Origin: Scatophagus argus
Taxonomy: Eukaryota; Chordata; Actinopteri; Scatophagidae
Length of the DNA stretch: 64,000 bases
Direction of reading: 5' to 3'
NCBI RefSeq assembly: GCF_020382885.2
Contig: NC_058496.1
Location: forward strand, 22,114,501 to 22,178,500
A model generated the notes under the pieces. That model saw only the letters and a program-made list of their open reading frames with translations, did not search any database and had not been told where the DNA came from. The translations under genes and the position numbers were made by a program. Shown piece by piece: positions 1-30,699 of this stretch; position 1 is the stretch's first letter; each line of letters begins with the position of its first letter.

Positions 1-1740
1 CGCCAACCTACTGCTCTGAACCAGCACGGGTGAAAGTACCTCAACATCATTAAGAAAAACTACCTGTGGGGGGTCTAAATGCAAGGTGATAAAACTTCAA
101 ACTCCCTCAAGGTATTTATTCACAACAGGTGAACAATTACTGGTTGATGGTCACTTCCCATGAATCTGAAACAAGACTTGTTGTAACATAATAAAATTGT
201 ACTACTACTATATTTAATCAGGGCAACACACAGTGAGCCAAAATACAACACAAATGAATGTTCCCACACTGACACAATTATTATAACATCATATTTAATG
301 ATAGCCTTGCTGCCAAGCTTGTTGGTTTGGTCTTTGGTTTTGAGTGTGAGTTATTACATTCATGATGGAAGGTCAATTTGATTCTCATTTCTGTTGCAGT
401 TACCTGTGTATATCAATAGATGGCATTACGCCCCCTTACCTCAAGCCTCATCAAGTTTTCTTTTAGCTTTTGTTATTCATGTGATGTTGTCCTTCAAGGG
501 CCAAGGATGAAATGCAATCTGTTGAAGGCTGCCGTTATATTAAAAAAAAAAAAAAAAGTAGAGAAAAAACTAACTGTGAATAACTCTTTTCCTTTGAGCT
601 CTTAAAAGTTGACTCAAGGAAAGTTTATCTGACAACAGTGAAACCCACTATTCAGTAGTTAATATAAAAGGACAAAAAGGAATACTTACTTTCAGGAACA
701 GTGATTAATTTATTCTTGCAGAGACCAGGTGTGAGTACAAAGTCATCACTTCAATACCTCTGGGAGCATTTTTGCGATTATTTTAAAAGAGTCTTAGACT
801 AATTGCCAATATGTCTAACCAGTGACCTGAAAACCAAGGCTTTGTGGACTTGCAAGACTGGGAGTCCTCCTCCTATGGCATATATATTAGAAAAAAAATG
901 CTTTCAAATAACATAGAGACACAAATCCACATGCACTTCAGCAAATAACCTTGAAGTAAAGCATCATCTTTTATCTTACCTTTTAAATGACTGAGAAATG
1001 AGACAGTTAGTGAAAATAGTTGGAAAACTTGTTATTACTAATTGCTTTTGAATGCCATAAATGGTTGTGATACGCACAGCAAATACAGAATTTGAATAAT
1101 TTCCCTTGGCATTTTTTTTAACTTTGTCTAAATTATTTTAAATTTAGACATTGTTCATAGTTATCAGAGTCACAACCTGTTTAGAAAAGAAAAGAAAAAA
1201 GAACAGTTTCCATCAATCCGTTTTCCTGTACAAGAATTGCACACGAACATCTGAGTGTTCAGAGTGGTCAGAGTTGGGAGTTGCATTCCACATTGATCAT
1301 GCATATAATTAGCTTAATATGTGACAAGGCAAATGATTTGTAAATAATCAATCAAAAGGCCAAATACAATTTTAATTTTATGAAATCCATTTAGCAAATG
1401 GATACAATTTCAACAGATAGCAGCCTGCTTGCCCAGAGTTTTATAAACTGACATCTGGTTTTGTGCACTAGAGTACACCAGCTTGATTGCATTAATTGGA
1501 TAATATCAAGAGTGAATCATTTTATCATTATTAAATTATACCAAAGGAGCCAACTGGGACTGCAAGCAATGAGTCTTCAATAAAAGTTACATAACAGGCA
1601 GGTCATTGACATTAATAGAGTGATGCTGCTGTCATGTCAACACTGATATTCCATTACTGCCCACATTTTACAATTGCACATTTGTAACACTTCTGCAAGA
1701 AGCGGCAAAACTTTTTTTTTTTTTTTTCGAGCGGCAAAAC
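1..1740. other. AT-rich intergenic DNA, no gene seen
   Basis: No open frame of convincing composition and no exon-like segment was found on either strand. The stretch holds short poly-A and poly-T tracts (for example near 541-556 and 1711-1727). It ends where piwil2 promoter sequence probably begins. Confidence 0.5.
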
Positions 1741-1749
1741 TAAAATCTT

Positions 1750-2464
1750 ATCATCACGTGACTTGACGATAAAAGATTGACAGGTTTAGTAAACCAATGC
1801 CTTGCTGCAGAACCTGCCGATCATCCAATAAGGGCATGGGAGGGAAGATACCGTCTATCCATCCACCCTATCTGTTGGATTAATCGAGTTGGAGTCTGAT
1901 GTTGTTCAAGGTTGGGGATTTATCCCTTCATTTTATGTAAGTTATCCTACGGTAATATTAATAACTTTCTTGTATGCGTGTTTGCTAAAAATACGAAACA
2001 TGTTTCTGAGTTTTCTGGACGTATTTTGGCTGTAATTATTTTTTAGTCGGTGTCACGGTCTGCCGTGTAATTTTCAACACGTGTTTTAGTAAGATTTAGT
2101 AAGGTTTGCTCACTAATTCAACGTTATTGTTCTTTTTAGTTTTAGGTAACTTGCGATGCCAAGCTGACAGTCTGTGTCTTGTGTTGGATAAGTTTACTAA
2201 TTAATGAATGGAGAAATAATATCACTTTAACGACGATGGAGGCAAGCTGGTGACTTAAGGCGCCATAATGTCTAGCTAGTTGACGTTAGTTTTTAAATTG
2301 GATAACCAGTGAAAAGCTGACGTCAATATTGGCTTTACTTCACTGTAACGTTGTCTAGCTTATTTGCCATGCGGTTTCACAAATACTAATTTCTTTTTAC
2401 CCCTTTTCCCTCAACGTTTCTTTTTGTACAGCAGCTATTAGAAGCTGGAGTCCGTGCATGTCAG
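1750..2464 (+). promoter_or_regulatory. piwil2: probable piwil2 promoter and 5' non-coding exon(s)
   Basis: A small non-coding exon is supported at 2432-2464. A pyrimidine-rich tract ending in TTTGTACAG precedes it, and CAG/GTAAGA follows it. An earlier first exon could end near 1936, at TTTTAT/GTAAGT. Upstream are an E-box (CACGTG, about 1756) and a CCAAT-type motif (about 1824), but no clear TATA box. The transcription start cannot be fixed from sequence. The ATG at 2458 in the small exon would start a four-codon upstream ORF, described in the findings. Confidence 0.4.
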
Positions 2465-2726
2465 GTAAGACTGAGATATAACATTAGCTAAGTTGCTATA
2501 TTTGTCGTTGCCAAACTGCATGTCGTTGCCTTAGTGCTTGTTATCTAGGCAATGACAATAAAGTTGAATCTGATCTAAACTTATGTGACACTCCAGTGTA
2601 ATTTTACTATTTGTGAATTTCACAACTACAATATATCTGCTGTAAATGTTTTGTATACCTACAACCCGCGCTACGCGACACAGACAGACTTGCTATGCAT
2701 TGTTTCCTTCGGTAGTGCTTGATTAA

Positions 2727-2765
2727 TAGATAGATATACTTTATTGATCCCAGGCTGGGAATGAG
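2727..2765. repeat. remnant of a common teleost repeat (TTTATTGATCCC type)
   Basis: An ATAGATA-rich stretch followed by ACTTTATTGATCCC resembles the tail motif of an abundant teleost interspersed repeat. A second copy of the core motif lies at about 9790-9820. The remnant ends about 30 bases before the splice acceptor of the first coding exon of piwil2. The family assignment is from memory and weak. Confidence 0.35.
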
Positions 2766-2802
2766 CCTGTGGTGTCAACTTGTAATTTAAACAGTTGTCT
2801 GA

Positions 2803-20915
<18,113 letters not shown>

Positions 20916-21850
20916 GCTGCACTCGTTACTGCCACAAGCATACAGCTCAGGTCATAGCAAAACCAACTCTCACACCTTGAAAAATTGTTTTTGTGGATGT
21001 TACATATGTTATATGTTATATGTTACACATATTGTATAACTGCAGTAATTACAATATGTCTCGTAATAGTATTAGAACATTTTGTATTCCATAGACCACT
21101 TTAAAAACAAAAAAAGTGAAGTGTTGAAATAAGTACTTGCCTAAGTTTTGAGTTGTCAGTATTTTGGAGTTTGTGTTCCTGTTCCTATAAATCTGTTCAT
21201 ACACTTTGAGTCTCTTTCTCTTTTTTTCCTTCCACAAACACTTTGGAGTGATTATTATGGTGCAGCATACTGTCTCCATGATGATTTGGCCAAAGAGAAA
21301 GCCATCCATTTATTCCTGAATGTGCCTGGTCTCTCTGTGCCTCACTTTCAGAACTGCTTGTAGCATGATGCACAAGCTCCAAGTTACACTAGTAACTTGG
21401 AAGAACTGGACAGACTTGGAAGAGATTTTCACTCTAAAAGTGTAGCATTTTGTCAGGCAAGATGCTTCATTTATGCTGTATGTTATCTTGATTTATTCTA
21501 ACCTGGTATATTTATTCCTACACTTCTCTCACGTTGTCTTTATTTTGATACCAAACCGATTCAAATGCACGTTGTACTTGCTGAGATTTACTCAGATAGA
21601 TAATATTTTAATTTGGGCATGTCATTTACAAACAGCTCAAAGAGGCCTAGCTGGGAAAAAGTTGCTTTAGCTTTAAAATAATAACTCATTATTTTAAATA
21701 TATTTTCTCTCTAAAAACTAATGTTTATGTTCATTCATTCTCCTGTGTGACTTGGATCAATCAACAAACACGTTGAAAGACTGGGAAAACAGAAGAAAAC
21801 ATGAATTATATCCAGACTGCGTCAGGAAAATAAAGAGCTTTACTTTGGTC
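20916..21850 (+). terminator. piwil2: piwil2 3' untranslated region and poly-A signal
   Basis: The sequence after the TGA at 20913-20915 has no exon signals. An AATAAA at 21829-21834 followed by a GT-rich stretch is the first good poly-A signal. The true cleavage site is inferred. Confidence 0.5.
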
Positions 21851-21949
21851 CCTCATTAATCAGCATCAGTGTCTTCACGTGTGTTAACTTTCAGACAGCC
21901 AGGACTGAACGAGGCCAACAGGTGATTTGACTAACCCGTTTCCTCGTTT

Positions 21950-22135
21950 AATTCAGCTATTCAAATGCACAGTCAGTATCTCAGGGCAGGAAAAAGGTGA
22001 GAGGCAGGGCTCGAAAGACAGCTACACAACCGGGGCACTCAAACCCGACCTCTAAGAGGGTTTGTTCGAGTAACCCACCTCATGAAGGTGCAGTGTGGAA
22101 TGACCGAGGACGTCAGGCAGCGGTGGTGGTAAACG
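21950..22135 (+). other. possible 5' non-coding exon of the downstream RING gene
   Basis: This is a GC-richer island between piwil2 and the RING-finger gene, ending in AAACG/GTAAGAG, a good donor. It could be the first exon of the RING gene, whose coding exon has a plausible acceptor at 24227-24228. No protein similarity is recognised in the open frame here (21997-22221). Weakly supported. Confidence 0.25.
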
Positions 22136-22229
22136 GTAAGAGCAAGCGCCAAACGTCTTTGAAGAATCTTACAGTTTCGGTTCCTGTTTTTGTACAAAGG
22201 CTGTCACGCAATAAACCATAAAAATTTAC

Positions 22230-23570
22230 ATGTTTTACAAATCAAGACGGTGTTAAGGTAAATTCGGCATAGATGACTGTCAATAAAACAAGGCTTAATG
22301 TCGAGAAAAATGCCCACACGGGCAGCTGGTTGCTTCCTAGCTCTTGTCATCATGGTGTATCACACTAGAATAGCGCGCAAGTTTCACTTAGAGATGCACG
22401 TATGTATTCGCATTCAATTTGGAATATTGATTTACCATTATAATTTCTTACAGTAGGCTATTTGCAGGCTTTGAACTGTATTTCTGTGAGCGTCCCAACT
22501 CTCCTGAAAATCCGTTTTAAAGTAATTCGTGAATATCATGAATGACTTACTTTTATCCTAACAAAGGTTCCTGAAGCAGATTAAAGTAATATCATTACTA
22601 TAATATAATTTCTACAGCTATCTCTTCTTGTCTGTTCGAACTAGATTATTTCAATCCATGTGATTTCTGACACTTCTTGTCATTTTGACACAAAACAAAA
22701 GCCATACATGGAGTATATACACAGCCTATAAATTTGTAAACCCTTATTAAAGAACCCTGAAGATTACATATATATGTATATATGTGTGTGTGTGTTTGTT
22801 TGTTTGTTTTATTTTACTTTAGAAGTTTTTTTTTTATTATTATTTTTACTTGAATGCATTGTGAGAGAAATACTCAACTACAAGTGTGTCACTGTCACAC
22901 AGCATTGATCTTGGAAACATGGCATCTGCTTCCATGAACAAAGCAAAATTACTCTGCATGCCATCCTGTGTGTTAAAAGGACAGACTAAACACACACAGT
23001 CGACCAGGGGCAATCTGCCACACAGCTTCTGGTTTCTGTTGAGATGATCCGTGCTGGGTGTTTCTCAACATTAGAACAGAATGGCAGCCTGTTTTGCATG
23101 TTAGTTCCCTATTTTTCTATACATACATATATATATAAACAGACAATGCAAATTACTGTTTCCTCTGATCCTGTTATGTGGTACAGTCTTGTCAGTGCTC
23201 ATTTAAACACAGATTAGCATCCAGTTTGACCTAAACTTATACAATCAGCAGTTTAGCACAGAGAGTGTAGAAGTGACTGCAGTCGTCCTTCAGGGGAGGT
23301 GGATATTTTCTGTCCTTTTTTTTTCTGTCTTTTTTCTTTAAAGCTTTGAATTTCTACATGAGGTTGTAAAGTGAAGAAACCTTCTTGTGTCTGGCAATTT
23401 TGGACGTTTATGTGGTAGATTGTATTGACTAGAGATACATGACTAGAAAAGTGGAAACAATTTATTTTCATATGTTGACAGTCTGTCAGTTGTTTGTCTG
23501 CAGGAGATACTGTGTGTATATCTATCTATATATCTTTAATATATTACAAATAGCACATAAAGTCACTGGA
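22230..23570. other. non-coding stretch, probably intron or intergenic
   Basis: AT-rich, with short TATA and GT simple repeats near 22765-22800 and 23120-23140. No exon or RNA gene was recognised. Confidence 0.4.
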
Positions 23571-23574
23571 GTTT

Positions 23575-23812
23575 GACTGGCCCACTGGCCCAGATTGCAA
23601 GGCAGGCCTTTTCATCCAACATCAGTGTCTGACCTCACTATTGCTCCACTTCATCAATGGGCAAAAATTCCCACAGAAACACTCCACAGTCTCGAGGAAA
23701 GGCTTCCCAGACGAGCAGAAGCTGTTATGGCTGCAAACCTGTCTATGTATTTAGGATGCAATGTCACTAAAGACCAATGATCAGGTGGCCCAATACTTTT
23801 GTCTATATAGTG
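23575..23812 (+). mobile_element. 3' end fragment of a Tc1/mariner element
   Basis: The fragment ends with the inverted repeat GTCTATATAGTG (mirror of CACTATATAGAC), the same end as the element starting at 45583. The plus strand reads a Tc1 transposase C-terminal peptide (HPTSVSDLT ... LEERLPRRAEAV). The 5' part of the element is missing. Confidence 0.75.
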
Positions 23813-24406
23813 AATAAGAGCTCAACATGTCCTTTCAGCCTCATGTTCATGTGCCCCTGCAACAGCCTCTTGTGTTGTCAGTGTTTTCCACTGGTTGTTT
23901 GAACATTCAAACCACCACCATGTTGTGTGATGAGGGCTGCCTTATTGCATTTCCAGCAAAATGTATTGGATGGGGTTGAGAACACAGCTCAGTGTTGCCA
24001 AGACAACTTCTTCCACACCAAACCGGGAAGATAATTTCTTTATGAAGCATTTTGTGCATGTGCGCATTGTCCTCTTGAAGAGCACTGTTCTTCTTGTTGT
24101 TTTATGCTGTTCCTGGAACTTAAAGCCCTAAAATAAAATCAGGATAAACATGGTCTTCATGGAGTCTGTGAATAGATTTAAATCTGTTGGACTACAGTTT
24201 ATTGACACTGTCTTTTTTCATCTCCTAGATCTGAGTTTGAGACTGAGGCTGTACAAGGAGGTGGGGGCTTCTTCTTTATTTCTTCACCATCCGTCATCTT
24301 CAGTGAGTGTGATGACGCTTGTCCCTGCTGACCACTGAAGCCTCGACATCCTCTGTCTTCTTGGAGGTTCTTTTTTTTCACTCCTCCATCTGGCTGTCCT
24401 GTTGTC

Positions 24407-25906
24407 ATGAATCCCTATGAAGATGCAGACCTTAACTCTCACCCATGTGATGTCACTGCTTCTGGGTCTTTACCAAGTCCACCTCCATATTCACCTCCTG
24501 ACCCTTACAGTAATTCCCCTAATCCATATCTGTCTGCCACCTTGCCATCGCCTCCAGTCATCCAGACAGGACACAGCTACCTGACGGTTTTAAACCATAA
24601 TTCCCCTCCCTATCAGGCCTCATCAAGCCAAGATGGACATCAAACCCCGGTCCCATCACCAGACAGCTCCACTTCTTCATTCCCAGCCTCTGATCCAGGC
24701 TTTAGGTTCAGTCTTCAGTCCAGCCTAGCTCCAGTGACGCCTCGAGCTCAAACTCAGTCTGCTCTTAACCCTTACCATGCCCCCACCGCAATCTCACCCT
24801 GCCAGGTGTCCGTCATTGTCCCATCCCCAGACCTCAGCCTGTCTCCTCTCCAGTCTCAGTGCTCAGAGGACACCAGCCCAGACTTGGAGTGCTCCATCTG
24901 CTTCAGCCAGTTCAACAACATCTTCCGCTGTCCCAAGATGCTTCAGTGCCAACACACGTTCTGCCTGGAGTGCCTGGCACGCATCAATGTCAAGTCAGCT
25001 CAGCCCAGCACCATCCAGTGCCCGCTGTGCCGCAGTTTCACACCCCTGCCCTCCCTCGGGCTGCCCAGACTGGCCACAGACTCGAATGTGCTGTCTTATC
25101 TGCCGGCCGCCATGCAGAGAGTCTATAGCATCCGCTTCGTCCGCAGCAAAGGGAAACTGCAGGTCAAAAGGTCGGGCTGTTTTGAGTAACTGCTCATGAA
25201 ACAGAATTGATTTCATGCTCTGCCTTTAAGTTCAGTATGATATTTCCAAATCTGGTTCTCAGTTTTGGTTTTTTTTTTTTTGCTAGCTTAAGAGAAATTC
25301 CTGTTTTGTAATTCTACTTTTATTCAACCCAAGTTCTGTTGGTCAATTTTCCCTCTGTAAATCCCCCTGTAAATTCAGTTATGATACACCCTTGACAGTG
25401 TGTAGACAAACACCTTGGCTTGCTAGCAGGAATAGTTTCATTACTACACAAAAAATAAATTCATGAAAATAAATCTGATTTGAGGGTTGATTTTTCTAAG
25501 TTAAAAGTTCAGTGGAGCACATTTGTTCAGTTGGAAAAATACCATACCAGTTACTCGCACTGATCCAAACAAAATGGCTCTTGTGTAAAGCATGATTTTA
25601 AAAGATTGTACCGGAGCTCATGGCATCATTTGGTCAATAACATTCTTTTTCTCTTTAAGGTCGTCTGAAGGTCGTCAGCGCTGGGGTCAGAGGTCGCTGA
25701 TGTCTCTGAGGTCAGCGAACCACTCTCTGAACGTGGGGCTTCCCAGCCCACCCGTCGAGGGTCGCGGCGAGGTGGGCGGGGCTTTGTTCAGACTGACGGG
25801 TCGGCCAGCGTGCCGAGCCTTCCTCCTGACGTCTGTGGTGATGATGATGTTGCTGCTGACAGGCATCATTATCTTCCTTATCATTTTCAAAAATGGTGGT
25901 GAGTGA
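24407..25906 (+). CDS. RING-finger membrane E3 ubiquitin ligase (RNF225/223/183-like)
   Basis: Likely a membrane-anchored E3 ligase. Exon 1 CDS is 24407-25170 and exon 2 is 25660-25906, joined at AAAAG/GTCGGG and TTTAAG/GTCG in matching phase, giving 336 residues. Unspliced exon 1 would stop at 25189 without a membrane anchor. Residues 1-150 are a Pro/Ser-rich, low-complexity region with PPPYSPP and PPY motifs. A C3HC4 RING lies at 162-208 (C162, C165, C181, H183, C186, C189, C205, C208). A single hydrophobic helix at about 308-331 is followed by a short polar tail, the architecture of the RNF183/RNF223/RNF225 group. The block after the RING (SYLPAAMQRVYSIRFVRSKGKL) looks most like RNF225, but I do not assign a symbol. 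The ATG at 24407 follows an acceptor at 24228. A strong GTGAGT just before the stop leaves open an alternative 3' exon. Confidence 0.82.
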
Positions 25907-28900
25907 CATCGTGTCCAGTCTTTCTCCTGCTTTTATTTCTGTAATGGAAAAACACAAAACTCATTGAACAGTAACATTCCACCATCTTGTGGGCATTTTA
26001 TGACTGAATGTAGTTAATGAGCAACATCTGTTTCACTGCTGTGGTTAGAAGATGAAAACCGATCCAGATGTGCAGTAAAAACCCATCCTTCCAGGCTGTT
26101 GGGCAATAAGAAGCTTTTAACTCGCAGATGACATCCAAAGCTAAGACAGAGTGGAAAAACTGTTGTCAAATCAGCATTCTGGGAATCAAAGGTGTTGGAA
26201 ACTCACACCTGAGCTGAAAAAAGTACCTGTAATCTGCTGTAATTTCAACTTGTGCCAAAAGTTTCAAATAATCACACAGATGTCTGAAAATGCAAACTTC
26301 CACTCATTATGTTATGTACATTCCTCAGACTGTCAACCATATAACAGCTGCGGTAATATCAGTAGTAGGCAGCAGTGTCTAAGGAATTGTAAATGGTGGT
26401 CAGGTAAAAGCAGGGGTGGGAAAGCAGTGGATTTAATCTGCCTCACAACACTTTGCCAAATGTTTGATCTTCACCTCAGGTTTGGGTGAAAAACATGTCT
26501 TGAATTTCAGGTTACAAAACAGCAGTCATGTAATACAAAATAGCAGACCCAAAGGTCATTTGGCTGCAGTAAAGATAAAAGGTGATGCACAGTAGCAGAC
26601 CTTTAAAATAAATTGATAGTATATTAATACTTCCATCACATCATGCAGATAAGAACCCAGATTAAACAACAAACTGTGCATTTCAGGACTGAAGCGTTCA
26701 TTTACTATCACTCCTTTTAAAACGCCATTTGAACCTAATGTTGCTGAAAGAAGGCCTGTGACCAGCCTGTACTTTTGGTTCCCTTACCTCACTTTGAACT
26801 TGAGATTACACAAATTCACACCAGGTGGCACCTTTGTCTCCGTAGCCCCCGTTTTAACTTGTTCTGTGAGATTCCAGCACTTTATAAAGAACCAAAAACT
26901 GAATGTTACTTGTTTTGATCCCATGTGTTTTTATCTCCTGCCTTTGAAACAGCCTGTTGTTTACAATGAAGTCTATTTCAGCTTCAACTCAGCCCCTGGA
27001 TGTAACCAAATTCTGTAAACAGGAGACATGCAAATGACCTGAGGGACAATGAACTGTCGTGAATGCTGAAACATTAATATAATGTAGTTTTGTTACAAGA
27101 ATGATTTCAACAGCTGATCAAACTGTAATACAGCTGGAGAGTGCAAAGGATTAGTCCCCCCCCACCCAAAAAAAACAATCTTATCTTCCACTTGAGCTCC
27201 AGAGGTTTGTTTCCATGCAGTTAGGTTTGGGTTTCATCTGTCCAGTTCTTCCATATATCTGTCTCAGCTATTTCAACCTCCCTGAATGCAATGGCGCCCC
27301 ATTACTACATCTTCATAGAGACCAGTTCTTCATTAGCAAAGTAGTTAAAAATACTCTGGGCAGTGAGTAAAAAAGAGCATCACAAATTATATTTCATTAT
27401 TTTCCACTGTGATTTGGAGACAGAAATCCCTAAAAACCTGGACTAATAAAACCAAAACTATCTGTGTGGAGAGACACTTCAGGGGTTTAGTTCTAGTTAC
27501 CATTTTAGTTACCAATAAAAACTTGTCTGTGGTTGAACAGTCAATCTCCTGAAATAAACTTGGGGTCAGTATGTGGCTTTAAGAGCATTCAGCCTGCCAG
27601 CCCGTCTGTCGCGGCCTGCAGGAAGCTGAGCCGTGGGACCATCTCTGAGTGCTGCACTGGTACCAAGTACAGAAGGACTGTGTGTCTGATCCAGCTGAAT
27701 CCTGTTCACTATGAAACTTCATTTAATCAGGACACGAGTAATGCATTTCACCTTTTGAAAATCATGATATGTTTATTTTTATGCTCAACTGAAACTGGGA
27801 GAACTGCCTGTGAGCAAAATGTTTTTCCAAAAAAATACTTTGACTTGCAAATCAAATTCTACCTCAAAGCAGCATCTGCCTTCATTTTACCATCCCAAAG
27901 TTAATCCGTTAAAATAGACTTTGTTTACCTGAAGTTACAAATATATATTTGATGGTTTAGGACTGCAGCTGTGAGTGAAAATACATTTTAATCCATGTTT
28001 ATCTCCTTTTCAAACTATGTATTGTGTTGTTTTTAGGCTCTGACCTGTTTTACTGTGCAATGTAAAATAAATAATTTTATATATTTATCAAACTGTTTTA
28101 GCATAGCTTGCACTGTTTGAATACCATGTTAAAATTTAATAAATTCCTTTTTGAATTATAAAATTCTTCTTTTTACTAAGAAGTTTTAGGTGTGAAAGAG
28201 GATCCACAGTTACAGTATCTATGACATCTATACTTTGTTTAGTTGTTTAAGTTGTCAAACACACATTTGTAGCAAATGCAGCAGATTTTTACAAATTAAG
28301 CACAGTTAGGTGAGACAAATTAAAGAAAATATTTTAAGTAAAATTATACTAATGCTGGTACTGACATGTCCTTCATACTTCAGTTTACACTAATTCCAAA
28401 TGCGCTAAAGTCTCCCTCCACTGGTAAAGAGCCAAAACTGCAATATGCCATAAACTGCTGTCTGTATACAGTATGTTTCGGTTGTTGAATAGAGCCCCAA
28501 ATCCCATTTTTTCCGCAAAAGGCCATTGATCTATGTATAAATCCTAAAGACAGTTTTAAAAAAAATGCGGGAAAAGCTACAATGTCGGGTAAATAAAATG
28601 CAAACGTACAAAAAATTGGAAAAGATCTCAAGCTACTTAGGAGCTACAAAGCACTGGTAGGTTAAACCTGGATACGTGTATAAGAGGCAGAACTCTGGCA
28701 GAGAGGAGACGAAATGTTTTGAGGAGAAGCAGTTCGATGTGAGAACAGTCCTGAGCAAAGACGAAGCAAACAGTCTCTTGCATGGTGAGGACTAACTGCA
28801 GAGAACACACACGTTGGCTAAAACACGTATGAGCAAACATAGACAGCCAGCAGGTGGAGCTGTGGCATCAGTAAATGAAGTGAAGCCTATGGAAACATGA

Positions 28901-30540
28901 GGCTAATCCTTGGGGTGTGTGTGTCAAGTACAGTATGGGAACCTGGATTTTAAGAACCACCTTACACCAGGGCAAATAAAAACAGAGCATTTAATCAGTT
29001 AAATATGGAATATGAAAGGTGTAGGAATACATTAACATATATGCAGTATACAGGTACAACACGGATAGAGGTATTCGCAGCCAGCTAGTTTCCATGTGAG
29101 TGAAAACTGCCTAGGTCAAACCTGGGGAAACAACCCAGCTGGGCCAGATTATTGTCTCTTGAATATAATAAATATGTGTTTAACATGAGAAATAATTCAG
29201 AAAGCAACATTCTTCTGCCATGTAGAGTTTATTTTTTTAAATAACTGCTGAACAACAGAGCAAAACAAGCCTCATTTACAGAATATGGAATGCAGAGTAA
29301 TCAAAAATGTACATGTAAAGTGCCATTAGCTTAAGAATGATGAAACAGGCTATATTTTTCCAGTGTTAAAGAGAGGCAATGAACATTTTGAGCCATTCCA
29401 TTTCAGTCAGTCATTGGAATATGTCCACCGTATGTCTGTGCAAAACTTTCTGGCAGCGCATCCAGCAGTTGTTGAACTGCTGGCTGGCTGACACTCTAAT
29501 CTCTCCACTCTAACATTATACTGAGGAGATAATTTCAGTTTATTTCAACATGGTCTGTTTGCCATAAATATGGCTATCGTGACTTGTATGGGATGTGCTC
29601 ACTTTGCATTTGTCACCTTCTGTGGCTTTCCAAAAAAAGATTTTTAAATAAATCATTTGAAGCGAGTGTGGAAGCTCGTGTTTGCTCTGGAGCAGTAGTA
29701 GCAAACTGGTGATGATGTATTCTTTTTATTAATGTGTTTATTGATGTATTTATTTTTGCCAGGGGGATTACAGGCCTTTCTTTCTTTCTTTCAGGTACCA
29801 TTGTGATTTCATAGTGGGTTCAGAGACTTGTAAAACCAGATGCTCGTGTGTGTTACTGGTGGGTCTCTTACATTGTAATCCCTCACATAGTGTTTTATGT
29901 GTTATGATCATTTGTTCCGAGTTTATAAAGAGCTGAGCAGTGATTTTGTATTGTATCAAGGAACTGTGTGACTGAGGACAGACTTCAAGGTGATTCGCTT
30001 AACCTTGAATGCAGCAGTGAAATGAGATCAGGTGAGAAGTGAGAGATTCAGCACTGAAACGTTTGCCTGCTCTCTCAGTATGACTAAGGTGAACAGAAGG
30101 GCATTTGTGCTGCCCAAATCATCAAGAAATGTGACACATTTTTATTTTTTTATGGTTTAAACTGGTTTACTTCCAGTGAAAATTCTTCAGGTGGGTTTAA
30201 GCAACATTCTTGTGAGGAAGTCTTATGAGAGATGATTTTTTCTGCAGTGATGTAATCCAGACATACTGTGTGAGTGTGAGATCTCCTCTACATCCTTTAT
30301 GACACAGTGTGGGTGTGAGCCTTTGTGTATGATAGCAGTAGACACACCTTAACAACACAATGAACAGTTAAACAAGCCTATTTCACTGGAGGCCAGGCAT
30401 GAGAACCACTGCTTAGAACCTACCTGTTTTAAGGCCTAGTCTACATGTATAGAGATATTTTGGAAGTTATATATTAACCTCTATTTTGGTCCTTTCAACC
30501 GCACGCAAACTGTGTTGGCAATGACTAAAAATTTTTTTTT
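25907..30540. other. 3' untranslated and intergenic DNA
   Basis: No exon-like segment was recognised on either strand. AATAAA signals at 28067-28072 and about 28136 could end the transcript of the RING gene. Otherwise AT-rich, without convincing repeats. Confidence 0.4.
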
Positions 30541-30571
30541 AAGTTGTTTTTTTTTGTTGTTGTTGTTGCAG

Positions 30572-30678
30572 ATTCCTCTGAGCATGTGTCTCAAACAACA
30601 GCAAGAACAATGGCAGACTACTGGTTAGTTTATGTTTCATTAGCACTGCTAGGTCAGACAGGTACTATACAACTATAA
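30572..30678 (+). other. possible alternative terminal exon of the RING gene
   Basis: The acceptor GTTGTTGTTGCAG precedes a phase-compatible frame. If joined from the GGTG/GTGAGT donor at 25898, it would add about 36 residues, with a hydrophobic stretch LVYVSLALLG, then a TAA directly followed by AATAAATAAATAA. Frame, stop and poly-A signal fit, but a 4.7-kb intron and no known homology keep this weak. Confidence 0.2.
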
Positions 30679-30699
30679 ATAAATAATATTGTTTTGGTG

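Noticed and set aside
24777..25199. Two further plus-strand open frames overlapping the RING exon
   Set aside because: Alternative frames of the same GC-rich exon; only the 24407 frame contains the RING cysteines and histidine.
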